From Deltaproteobacteria bacterium (GTDB lineage Bacteria > Bdellovibrionota_B > Oligoflexia > Oligoflexales > Bog-1112): 54,945 bases of DNA. The notes below the pieces were generated by a model. It saw nothing but the letters and a program-made list of their open reading frames with translations, was not told where the DNA came from and ran no database searches. Position numbers and translations under genes: made by a program. Shown here one piece after another: positions 8,184 through 17,413 of this stretch. Location of the stretch: NCBI GenBank assembly GCA_023250635.1, contig JAHFAI010000007.1, positions 1,506 to 56,450 of the forward strand, given 5' to 3'. Within the stretch, counting starts at the first letter, position 1. Every line of letters starts with the position of its first letter.

Positions 8184-11100
8184 GTGAATAAGGGATTAGC
8201 TATGGTTTTCTTTCTACCGCGTTACCTAGTTCGAATGTTTGTCGCTTTGCTTACTTTCAGCGCTATCGTGGTTGCTACCAGTGTCAGTGGGCATATTGGC
8301 CAGCATATCATGGAAGTTGGCGATGGTGGGGGAGAACCAATCTGGTATGTGGTTCAGGAGAATCCGAGCTCTCTTGATACCACCTTGTCCCCTGGGGTAT
8401 ATCGACGGGGGGATGATCGCCAGTGGAGCAAGTTGATTGTTGAGGGGGGGCTTTTATCGCGGGGCGATTCTTCCGGCCTGATTCAGCTTACAGGCTTATC
8501 AGGAGCCAGTCGTCGGCGGGAGGCCTTTGCGATCAGAAAGGGAAAAATTGTTTTTTTTCACATGGATTCAACTCCAAGCAATGAGGCTTCTGTACTTGAA
8601 GTAGGCAGCCTTCGCAGTCCTTTACTTGATGAATCAGGAGCGTTTACACGGGTGGTTAATCTCCCCGAAATAACTTCCTTTGATGATGTTTCTTATTATC
8701 TTCCGCCGTATTTTTTTTCAGAGCAAAAACAAGAGATATTGTTCTCGGTGCGGAGCAAGAATCAGATGTATGCCGAGGCGAGTGGCTTTACCTTTTATTT
8801 AGCGATTAAGGCCGGTGATCGTAGTAATAGTAGCATTGAAAAGAGCGGAAATATTATTTTGCTCGATAATAAATTTCGTACGCTTGAGCAGTTGCAGTCT
8901 TTGCATCGTTATCAGGATCACTTGCTCGCCTATAACTATTTTGAGCCTCTTTTTCAAGTTCGAGAAAATGATCATTTGGTGGTCAAGCTTTGGAAACAAC
9001 GGATGGCTTCCTCGGCCCAAGAATTCGAGGTTGAAAATCTCCCACTTCTGGAAGCCAGCAAAGGAAGGCTCGATTTTAGTCGTGGTGAAGGGATTGAAAT
9101 CTCTACGCTAAACTCAGCAAAATTCACTAGATCTTTAACGCTGACAAATAATTTTGATCCTTTGGGAAGAGATTTTCCCAGAACTAGTGCAGAATGTGCG
9201 AATCGCAAAGTAACTTTAAATGGGGCGATTGATACCAAGGTGAGTGAAGTTACTGGCATTACTGATGTCTATACTATAGTGAATAATCATTTGCTTATTG
9301 CGACCTCGGGCGAGAGCTTTACCCTGGCTTCCATAGATCGTAAACTCTATCTGTTTAATGGCTCTTCCCGCGGTCTTTATTATGTGGAGCTTGATAATTG
9401 GGAAAATATTCTCGGGGAGAAAATCGTCAATAAACTTGTGGATCTGGCGCTCAATGTCACAACGATTAGCGACGATGTTAATTTGGTCTTTGTTTCTTAT
9501 AAATTTGCTGCCAAAGAGTCAGATTGTACTCTTGCTTATAAGGTAAAGAATCTTGGTAGAGCTTACGGGGCAGCTTCTTCAATTTTAGATAAGAGAATGC
9601 TGATCCATAACCAATTTAGCCCCAGTCAAATTTTGGAGCGACGGATTCATCAAACAGGAAAAGATCGTCTCTTCGATCACTTTAGTCCGACAGAAAACTT
9701 TTATGATAGCGGCTATGATAGATCGAAGAGGCACATTAAAGTAGAAGCATCTCTCGAGAACGGCCGCCCCACCTATGGTTTTATTAGTCCTGCAAAAGAA
9801 ATGCCCCTTGGTAATAATCTCTATTATCAAGAGTACAACACCGCTGCCGAGGAAGAGAGTGTTGATGGCGTTTATCGTGGCAGTGGGATTGACAGTAAAA
9901 ACCTGAGCATGGGAGCCTGGGTGCATTCTCAGGCGCGCTTGCCTGAAACCCCGGATGAAAAGCGCCTGCTCGGCGAAGCAATTTTTCCAGGATTAGCAAA
10001 AGCTTACGCTTTTGCCACGGTTCCTAAGGGTAAGGAAGAAGCTGGTTTACTTAGTTTGTTTGTTGGCTTTGACGTCGCTGGCTTTGAGACAAGCTTTGCC
10101 TCTCTAAAGGTAAAAGCAAAAGCGAGCAGTGTTATGGATTTAGTTTTGCACCCAAGGGCACCCTTGTGGGCTGAATCATATCATCTCAGCGCTACCCTCT
10201 TCCTCGCTGATCTTAATGCAGAGGGGCTACGTATTAATCATCGTCAAGAATGTGTTGATTTTCGTTTTCAGAAAATTTTAAAAGATAATGTCTTTGTTCT
10301 GGACGGATCAGTGCAGCGACAAAAAACTCTTACTGCTTTAGCAGCGGATCTTCCTGCTGATGCTCTTAGTTTTACTGAGAGCTTAGTTAGTGGTTTGATC
10401 ATGGTGAATGGTACAGCAGCGAGCGGGAGCTATGCGGTTATGTATGGTCAGAGGCTGACTGCGCCGCCCAATCAGCATCATCACCAAACGGCTCCGGGTG
10501 AGCCCGATCATGGTGATGGATTTACCTTGGATGCAGGAGAATTCACCCGGCCTGAGACCGGCCTCGTGAAGGTTCGGGTCTATGCTATAGACCGGACTTT
10601 TCACCAGGGAGCGCGGGAGTTTTCCCTGGTGGTTGAAACGGTGAGTGGCGGAAAAACCGAACACTATGTGAAGGATATTCCCTTGCCTTTTTCCGCCTTG
10701 GCAGGGGTTAGCATTCAGCATCAGCGACCTTTTAAAAAACGTCTTGATAGCTTTGGTATTTTGTATGCCCTGGTTGATCAGAACGGTGCTCGTTCGCTGA
10801 TTTCTGGTAGTGGAGGAATTAATAGCGTTTTCTTTCCCTTTTCCTTTGATCAAAAGACTGAAGCTATTAATAATTATCTTGGCAATCCCGTGATGTCTTC
10901 GCTCACCACAGAGGAGAAGCCCCAATTTGAGACCATGGCTAACCGGCTTTTCGTCGATGAAACCGGCATTTTATACTGGGCTGATAATGCGCAGGCAGTG
11001 TCACAAAGTGGTACGAGCTCAGTACTTAACCTTCTGAGCAAAGAGCGAATAATTCCCCTAGAAAAAGGTCTGCGTCTTGTTTCTATCAGTGTTGGGAGTA

Positions 11101-14100
11101 GCGCTGAGTTCAAAATGTTTAAGGCGCAAAGTTCCTGGCGGGCTAAAAAAGGAGAATTTATGGTTGCCAAGCTCCCGAGCTTTTTTGGCCAAATTGAAAA
11201 AGAAGGAGCGGATGAATTTGGTGAAATTCTTTTTTCAGATCTGAACAGTAAGCTTGAACACATGGCCTCACTTGCTCATCCAGCTGAGCATAATGTGGTG
11301 GTGATCAGCAAGGAGATCAAGGCCTATATTAAGAAAGCCATCGTGGGTAGCTGGCTTAGTAAAAGTCGTTCAGAAAAACTAGGTTGGAATCATCGCAGCA
11401 AAAATATGGATTTGTTCTATTTAAATCGCGATTTTCCTCTGACTCAAAAGAATTTCAGCGAGAATTTTGCTGCTATGCATGAATCCTATAGCAGTGGCAA
11501 TCGCCCAGTCTTGCTGGTTGACATAGACGATCTTCAAAATCAAAATTGGTTAGCGTCTAACGGGACAAAGATCATCTATAAATACTTAGTTAAGCAGAGC
11601 CGAGCTACGCTTACAGGATCAGGAGAGAATTTCGTCAGCCCTGCCGTGGGTTCGCTGGTCGAAGATGTTGAAGTCATTCCTAGCTTTCTTTACACCATTG
11701 CCAGTGAGGGAGAAAATCTCAGCCCGAGCGAATTTGAACAAGGGCGAGTTAAGAATATCGCGATTATGCTCTTTGGTACGGCGGAAGAGTGGCAGAGTTT
11801 AATCGACAGGCTTAATCCCTACGAACGAGCAGTCAGGCTCAGTGAAGGCTTTGTCAAAACAGAACTAGTTGATCCACCAATCGAGAAAAAATGCGATTTA
11901 GTGGCCGAGGTTATTCGCGAGAAAAAAGCCTTATTTAAGGATATCAAGTTTGATGGGCGCGGCATAATGTTGCGCAGCGAAAATCTTGACGAAAGCGAAG
12001 TCGCCAAGAAAGTTTTGGAATATTTCGTGGTCCGTACCCAAGCCTTGGCAATCGAAAAAGGAGAAAATCCCTTCGTCTCCATTGTTAAGTTAGTCAGCCG
12101 TCTGCGTAATGAATTGCGCTTTGATTCACCGATGGCGGTTCGCGGGGTTTTGACCGTCAATAAGGACTTGATTGAAAATATCATTAGCGATCTATATAGC
12201 TTGCCGCTTAATTTGCGGGCCTTGCCTGAAAACGATCCTCTGCGTATTCTTGCTGATAAGTCTGCCGTTAATAAGCTCTACGAAGCAGGCTATGCGGGGA
12301 ACTTTGAGTTTAAGATGCGCATCATCAACGCTATTCTGGGTCAAACCAATAGCGGCGACTCAAAAGCCATTCCCGGATCCATCGTCCTCTTCGGAAAAAA
12401 AGGTACCGGAAAAACCTTTTTCTATACCTGTCTGGTGCGGATGCTCGGACTTAAATACTATGATTTTAATCTAAGTGAAGCGGAAAATAAAGATGCTCAG
12501 GCCTTCTCCATAAACTTTGGCAATATTGGCTCCAGCCTGGCTACCAAGGAAAGCGGCGAGGAAATGGCCAGCGAGACTCTGCTGATGCACTTTAATCGCT
12601 TTTTGAAACTGCCGCGGGGAAAAAGAGGCTTTGTTCTTTTTGATGATGTCCACCTCACCTCAAGTAAGGTGCGAGAAGTGGTGTTTTCTAAAATTCGTTC
12701 CCTGTTTGAGGCCAAGAATGGCCAGTACAATGGGATTAATGTTAGAAATATAACTATGTTTATGACCTTCAATCCAACGAATGATCGTGAGAAAATTCAA
12801 AAAGTTACCGGTTCGGCAACTGCGGAACCAAGTCCCTTGCAATTGGCTATTGCCACTTTGACCAGCGAAGATAACAAGGTAGACGAATCATTTTTTAATC
12901 GCTGGGGACATATTATCAATCTTGACGTGTTCTCATCAGCAGCAAAAAGCAACGAACTTGCGATTCGCTTGCGAGAAATGGCCAAAAGTGTGTTTACCTC
13001 AGAGAATACGTTTTTTACGGTCACCTCTGATACGGTAAAAAAAGTGGTTGAGCGTTTCTCGAGCTTAAATGCGCGAGATTTTCTCTCCACGACTCCGCGA
13101 ACTTTTGAACAGTTGGCCCGCACCATTGATCGTCGTCCGGGGGGCCTTTACCTGACTATTCCTAAAGGCCATGGTAAAGGTGGGGGGGGAGGAGTTTTGC
13201 CTAAAGGGCCGCTCAGTGTAGGGGAGGGCGATCAGCTTGAGACCTATATTCGCGATAATTTCCATGTGATTGATTTTGATCGCAGCGCCAAAGGTTTTGC
13301 CTACTTCTTTGATCTTATCGTCAATAATTTTAGGCTGAATTTTTATCAGGAGTTAATCTATGCGATTAGCGGTCAAAAAGGCCTAACCTCCACCGCTGAG
13401 TTGCAGCGTTTTTATCTCAAACCGATTTTATATGCCATCAAAGCGCATTTATCGACTCGGCAAAAGCACAATCTTAAAGAGTTTACCTTTGACACTGAGC
13501 AACTGGTGCGAGCCTTGGATAGGCCTTCTCTCGAGAATTTTTATCAATTTATTGATGAGATTAATGACGCTCAACCAAGCAGTTATTTTCCAAAACCGTT
13601 TGCGCGTATTTATAACCAGCAATCCATTGCCGCAGAACTCTTGGGAGAACGCTTGGGTGGTGAGGGTGAACACTCGCGTTTGCAGCTCCTCGCCGATGGC
13701 TATGAACGGATGAAGCCGCTGCTCGAGGGCTATCTCAATCGCCTCTTATTTGTTGATTCTCGCAGAGATTTGCGCGGAGATAATATTCCGGCTTGGGTGC
13801 GGAGCTTGAAAGCAAGCGATCCGCAAAATACCAAGGAATATGCTGAACAAGTGGGGGCAGCTCTTGAAGATTTTCTCAGTGATTTTTTTAACGACAAACG
13901 CTTGATAGAGAATATTTTGGTCTCTTCCTATGAAGCAGCCAGCACCTACGATGTAGCGAGAATATTCTGCTACATGATCGACAAGGCGATTGCGCAGATC
14001 TCTTGGGAGTCCTATGTCTCCTTTCTGGTTAAGACCCTTAGTACCCTGAGTGGTGACTTAAGTGTGGCGGCCGTGGCTGGAGCTCAACACTTCTTGTTTG

Positions 14101-14279
14101 AAAACAAGAAGTCCCTTATTAGCCCCTTTGCTACCGATATGATCTTTGAAAATATCCGCAGCAATATGTATGGGCAGAAGGCCTGGACTGAGGCAGAGGA
14201 GGGGCTTTTCAGTAGTGCCTTTAATGACAAAGTTGATCGTTTATTTTTTGATCCCACCCCCGTTTCGGGAGATAAATAA
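8184..14279 (+). CDS. Giant exported or anchored protein with C-terminal AAA+ domain
   Basis: 2031 residues. The N-terminus (FLPRYLVRMFVALLTFSAIVVA) is a strong signal peptide or anchor. Residues of about 40-1150 are rich in predicted beta strands, with no family I recognise. About 1210-1340 are helical and charged. An AAA+ module follows: Walker A GKKGTGKT (about 1402-1410), Walker B GFVLFDDVH (about 1482), sensor-1 MFMTFNPTN (about 1524) and a candidate arginine finger in FFNRWGH (about 1567). A glycine-rich linker (GHGKGGGGG) lies near 1655, then a helical C-terminus. The gene begins 16 bases after the PrkA-like gene and ends overlapping the next ATG by one base (TAATG). GTG 8184 is the longest start; ATG 8202 has AAGGG about 7 bases upstream and may be the true one. 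Possibly it partners the other AAA+ protein in a complex. Confidence 0.75.
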   Translation: MNKGLAMVFFLPRYLVRMFVALLTFSAIVVATSVSGHIGQHIMEVGDGGGEPIWYVVQENPSSLDTTLSPGVYRRGDDRQWSKLIVEGGLLSRGDSSGLIQLTGLSGASRRREAFAIRKGKIVFFHMDSTPSNEASVLEVGSLRSPLLDESGAFTRVVNLPEITSFDDVSYYLPPYFFSEQKQEILFSVRSKNQMYAEASGFTFYLAIKAGDRSNSSIEKSGNIILLDNKFRTLEQLQSLHRYQDHLLAYNYFEPLFQVRENDHLVVKLWKQRMASSAQEFEVENLPLLEASKGRLDFSRGEGIEISTLNSAKFTRSLTLTNNFDPLGRDFPRTSAECANRKVTLNGAIDTKVSEVTGITDVYTIVNNHLLIATSGESFTLASIDRKLYLFNGSSRGLYYVELDNWENILGEKIVNKLVDLALNVTTISDDVNLVFVSYKFAAKESDCTLAYKVKNLGRAYGAASSILDKRMLIHNQFSPSQILERRIHQTGKDRLFDHFSPTENFYDSGYDRSKRHIKVEASLENGRPTYGFISPAKEMPLGNNLYYQEYNTAAEEESVDGVYRGSGIDSKNLSMGAWVHSQARLPETPDEKRLLGEAIFPGLAKAYAFATVPKGKEEAGLLSLFVGFDVAGFETSFASLKVKAKASSVMDLVLHPRAPLWAESYHLSATLFLADLNAEGLRINHRQECVDFRFQKILKDNVFVLDGSVQRQKTLTALAADLPADALSFTESLVSGLIMVNGTAASGSYAVMYGQRLTAPPNQHHHQTAPGEPDHGDGFTLDAGEFTRPETGLVKVRVYAIDRTFHQGAREFSLVVETVSGGKTEHYVKDIPLPFSALAGVSIQHQRPFKKRLDSFGILYALVDQNGARSLISGSGGINSVFFPFSFDQKTEAINNYLGNPVMSSLTTEEKPQFETMANRLFVDETGILYWADNAQAVSQSGTSSVLNLLSKERIIPLEKGLRLVSISVGSSAEFKMFKAQSSWRAKKGEFMVAKLPSFFGQIEKEGADEFGEILFSDLNSKLEHMASLAHPAEHNVVVISKEIKAYIKKAIVGSWLSKSRSEKLGWNHRSKNMDLFYLNRDFPLTQKNFSENFAAMHESYSSGNRPVLLVDIDDLQNQNWLASNGTKIIYKYLVKQSRATLTGSGENFVSPAVGSLVEDVEVIPSFLYTIASEGENLSPSEFEQGRVKNIAIMLFGTAEEWQSLIDRLNPYERAVRLSEGFVKTELVDPPIEKKCDLVAEVIREKKALFKDIKFDGRGIMLRSENLDESEVAKKVLEYFVVRTQALAIEKGENPFVSIVKLVSRLRNELRFDSPMAVRGVLTVNKDLIENIISDLYSLPLNLRALPENDPLRILADKSAVNKLYEAGYAGNFEFKMRIINAILGQTNSGDSKAIPGSIVLFGKKGTGKTFFYTCLVRMLGLKYYDFNLSEAENKDAQAFSINFGNIGSSLATKESGEEMASETLLMHFNRFLKLPRGKRGFVLFDDVHLTSSKVREVVFSKIRSLFEAKNGQYNGINVRNITMFMTFNPTNDREKIQKVTGSATAEPSPLQLAIATLTSEDNKVDESFFNRWGHIINLDVFSSAAKSNELAIRLREMAKSVFTSENTFFTVTSDTVKKVVERFSSLNARDFLSTTPRTFEQLARTIDRRPGGLYLTIPKGHGKGGGGGVLPKGPLSVGEGDQLETYIRDNFHVIDFDRSAKGFAYFFDLIVNNFRLNFYQELIYAISGQKGLTSTAELQRFYLKPILYAIKAHLSTRQKHNLKEFTFDTEQLVRALDRPSLENFYQFIDEINDAQPSSYFPKPFARIYNQQSIAAELLGERLGGEGEHSRLQLLADGYERMKPLLEGYLNRLLFVDSRRDLRGDNIPAWVRSLKASDPQNTKEYAEQVGAALEDFLSDFFNDKRLIENILVSSYEAASTYDVARIFCYMIDKAIAQISWESYVSFLVKTLSTLSGDLSVAAVAGAQHFLFENKKSLISPFATDMIFENIRSNMYGQKAWTEAEEGLFSSAFNDKVDRLFFDPTPVSGDK

Positions 14280-17200
14280 TGAAGAATCTAAGCACCTCGC
14301 TCTCTCGCTTGTTGCTGCTTGTTGCGGCTGGCTGTGGCTTGGCAAGCCTCGCCACCACCTCTTTCGCGTGCGATCACCCGCATCATAATCTTGAAATTAC
14401 CTCCAGCCATCGTAATGAAGAGCAGGTGGCAGGATATCGGCAGGATATTGAGGAGCTCACCGCTATTGCCTTAGGGCTCGGTTATAAATTCGCCGATACG
14501 CATCAGGTGACCTTTGTTGCTGGTCCAGAGCTTAATCAATTGGCGACCAATGGTCGCTACGCGCTTCCCCACTGGATCGATGGCAGCAAGCTTTTGGCTG
14601 GTATGCGTCAGGTTTCAGGGGTGCTGGAATTTGTAACCCAGGGGGATGGCATTGCCCGCTCTTTTTACAGTGACACCTCTCACCAGGCGGAGCAAATTTC
14701 CATCATTATGCATGTGCTTGGGCACAACGATTTTGCTCAGAATTCGCTATTTGCAGCAGCGAAAACCAATGATTCTATGTCGCGGTCCATGAAGCTGGCA
14801 CGTTATTTAGAAGAGTTGCGGCGTGAAATTGGTGCTGACGAAGTAGATCTGTTCGTCCAGCAATTATATAGCTTTGTCTACTTGCAAGATATGGTTGGCG
14901 GTAGCTATGAGCGGCCTTCGCGTTTTGAGCCCCATGCCCCCGAGGCTGGAGAAAGGCAACTGCGCCGGCAAGCAATGGGCAGCTCACAAGAGCAGGCGTC
15001 TACGGAGTTGTATCGGCAGACTGTGAGAGAGTTGAAAAAACGGGTGATTTCCGTCAATGGTGAGATGGACACCCCCAGCGTCTTTTCGGCTTTAACAAAT
15101 TTTCTTCCTGCCCAAGCACCGGCCTGGAAAAAAAATATTATGGTCTTATTTGAAGAAATGGTGCGTCACTATCCTGGTAATGTGCAGACCAAAATCATCA
15201 ACGAGGGTTGGGCGACTTTTTCGCAGTTTTTACTCTATCGTCATTCGCCCCGTCATCAGAATAGCACCGTCGATTATGGGGGCCTACTTTTTGGAGTGGT
15301 GAGTCATGGGCGCTGGAATAATCCCTATTGGCTAGGATTAGAATGTTGGAGAAATCTCTACAAAAAATTTGGCATAGCAAATCAAGAGAGTATTGCTGAT
15401 GCTTTTGAACGGGATCGCGCCTTTGTAGGTGATGCTCATCTGCGCATGGGTTCCCAATCGAGCTATGCTTTTATTCGCGAGAGTCTTGATGAGCAATGGG
15501 TGAAAGATAAGAAGCTTTTTGTGTACCGCCAAGCCACTCCTCAGGAGCTTTCTGCAAAATGCGGCAATGATTTTAGTTGTTACCCTGCCCCTGATGAGCA
15601 AGCCTTTATTGCTTTAAGTCGCAATCATCAGCGCATCATCAATATGTTAGCTCGCAGTCAGGCTGATTTTTCTCTTAAACTTCCTTATCTGAGCTTAAAG
15701 CATGTAAATTATAAGAATGTTGGTGGGCTTCTCCTCGAGCATGATCCTCGCCATGGATTTCCGCTCAATCTTTCCGGTATGGCAAAGATGCTCTATCTAA
15801 TGGCGCGGGTTTTTGAACGCCCGGTTACCATGACCACTGTTCATTATCCGCAAGAAGCACCCCAGGCTCCTGGGGCGATGGAAAGCCTCGAAGTTACGGT
15901 CACCCCCGAGCAGGACGTTTCTATAGTTGCAGCTACTCCCGGCAACCTTAAGGAGAAATTTAAAGAAGCCATCAAGAAATACGAAGAAAATCTCGCCATT
16001 GGTGCGATTGATCTCAGTAGCAGGCAGGATCCTGGCGTACAAGCTATCTATAAAAACATCGTGGATAGCATTTTTATCCCGATGAAGGATAGCAATGAGC
16101 CTGAGCAACTTGGTGCCGTGGTAAGCCACGCTCCCACCACCTCCAGCGCCATCCTCGCCTATGAGGACACCTTAAACCGACGTTTTGCTGCTATTTTGCA
16201 ACTGGCCTTACAGGGCAAAGCCCCGGTGGCTCGAGGTAAGAATGGTGTATCTCTCACGGTGATGCCGGAAGTGCCTGGCTTCAATTTTAACACAAAGTTA
16301 TGCAACAAAATTATTGCTTCTCGTCCTCTAGCTCCTCTGGATAGTCGTTCATCAGCTGCTAGCCAAGCCTATACCTTTGAGCAGGATGATGGGGCTGAAC
16401 TGGAGTCCCATCCCTCACTGATGCCGGGAGATATCTTCAAAAAGAAAAAGCCCCAGGGTCAGGGAAGAGGCGAGGGTGATGATGATGACGATGGCGAACC
16501 TGAAGATGGTGAGGATGATGAAGGCGGTGAAGGTGGCTCGCGCACCGTGGATATCCCTCTCGAAGAGTGGGGTAAGGCCCTGCAGCAGGTTTTAGGCCTG
16601 CCTCATCTGCGTCGCACTGAGGGGGGACGAGGCATGCTTCCCACCACGAAACGAAAAGGCGTGCATAAGAAAAATTACGGCGAAATAGTTTGGGGGCGCA
16701 CCATCGGTGGAGTTTTGGCGCAGCCTCTTGCCCAGCAGTTAATAAATGGCGGAGAGATTGATCTGAGTGATATTCATGCTCTTCTCGGCCAGGGAATTAG
16801 AGGCATAGCTGCTGATGACTACTATGTTAAAAACCGCACCGAGCATCAGCGTCCTAAGCAGCGAGCGGTGGTGGTGGTGGTTATGGACTTTTCGGGTAGC
16901 ATGATGGGGGTTCCTCATCAAGTGGCGGCAAAGATGGTGTTTAACTTAAAAGCTCTGCTCAAAAGCGAATACCCCGAGGTCGAGTTTCGCTATGTGGTGT
17001 ATGATACCAAGGCCCAAGAAATGAACGAAGAGGATGTTTTTGGCAAGCACCCGAAGTTTCTTGGTGGCGGTACCAGCAACGTGGTTGGCTATGAAAAAGG
17101 GGCAGAGATTCTCGCGCAATACCCCTATGACCAGTGGAATAAATTCCTCCTTGGTATTGGTGATGCGGGTGCGAACGATGGTCCCGAGACGATCGCCATC

Positions 17201-17404
17201 GTAGAAAAAATATACCCTCAGTTGCAGTATATGGCCTTTGTGTATACCAATGTAGCAGGTAATTATGGTGATCCAGGCTTTGTTAATGCGATGAAAACTT
17301 TTACCAGTGCTAAACCCTGGGCCAGATTTGCTGAGATCGCAGATTCGAATGACCTCAGTGTCTTTCGCGTCTTGAAAGAGCTTTTTCCTCCTAATCGTAA
17401 ATAG
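14279..17404 (+). CDS. Exported SpoVR-domain / DUF444-like vWA fusion protein
   Basis: 1041 residues. A signal peptide (SRLLLLVAAGCGLASLATT) ends near SFA, or alternatively is lipidated at AAGC. Residues of about 45-430 match the SpoVR/YcgB family: HVLGHNDFAQNSLF (His145 and His149), ARYLEELRREIGADEVDLF and INEGWATFSQFLLYRHSP (Glu309). An Asp/Glu/Gly-rich linker (about 735-760) leads to a C-terminal vWA domain with MIDAS DFSGS (Asp870, Ser872, Ser874) and Thr932 in GGGTSN. The adjacent order of segments resembles DUF444/YeaH. In Escherichia coli YcgB and YeaH are separate cytoplasmic proteins. Here they are one exported polypeptide, translationally coupled to the upstream AAA+ gene. Family assignment is strong by motif; the role is unknown. 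Confidence 0.85.
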   Translation: MKNLSTSLSRLLLLVAAGCGLASLATTSFACDHPHHNLEITSSHRNEEQVAGYRQDIEELTAIALGLGYKFADTHQVTFVAGPELNQLATNGRYALPHWIDGSKLLAGMRQVSGVLEFVTQGDGIARSFYSDTSHQAEQISIIMHVLGHNDFAQNSLFAAAKTNDSMSRSMKLARYLEELRREIGADEVDLFVQQLYSFVYLQDMVGGSYERPSRFEPHAPEAGERQLRRQAMGSSQEQASTELYRQTVRELKKRVISVNGEMDTPSVFSALTNFLPAQAPAWKKNIMVLFEEMVRHYPGNVQTKIINEGWATFSQFLLYRHSPRHQNSTVDYGGLLFGVVSHGRWNNPYWLGLECWRNLYKKFGIANQESIADAFERDRAFVGDAHLRMGSQSSYAFIRESLDEQWVKDKKLFVYRQATPQELSAKCGNDFSCYPAPDEQAFIALSRNHQRIINMLARSQADFSLKLPYLSLKHVNYKNVGGLLLEHDPRHGFPLNLSGMAKMLYLMARVFERPVTMTTVHYPQEAPQAPGAMESLEVTVTPEQDVSIVAATPGNLKEKFKEAIKKYEENLAIGAIDLSSRQDPGVQAIYKNIVDSIFIPMKDSNEPEQLGAVVSHAPTTSSAILAYEDTLNRRFAAILQLALQGKAPVARGKNGVSLTVMPEVPGFNFNTKLCNKIIASRPLAPLDSRSSAASQAYTFEQDDGAELESHPSLMPGDIFKKKKPQGQGRGEGDDDDDGEPEDGEDDEGGEGGSRTVDIPLEEWGKALQQVLGLPHLRRTEGGRGMLPTTKRKGVHKKNYGEIVWGRTIGGVLAQPLAQQLINGGEIDLSDIHALLGQGIRGIAADDYYVKNRTEHQRPKQRAVVVVVMDFSGSMMGVPHQVAAKMVFNLKALLKSEYPEVEFRYVVYDTKAQEMNEEDVFGKHPKFLGGGTSNVVGYEKGAEILAQYPYDQWNKFLLGIGDAGANDGPETIAIVEKIYPQLQYMAFVYTNVAGNYGDPGFVNAMKTFTSAKPWARFAEIADSNDLSVFRVLKELFPPNRK

Positions 17405-17413
17405 CGAGGTGCT

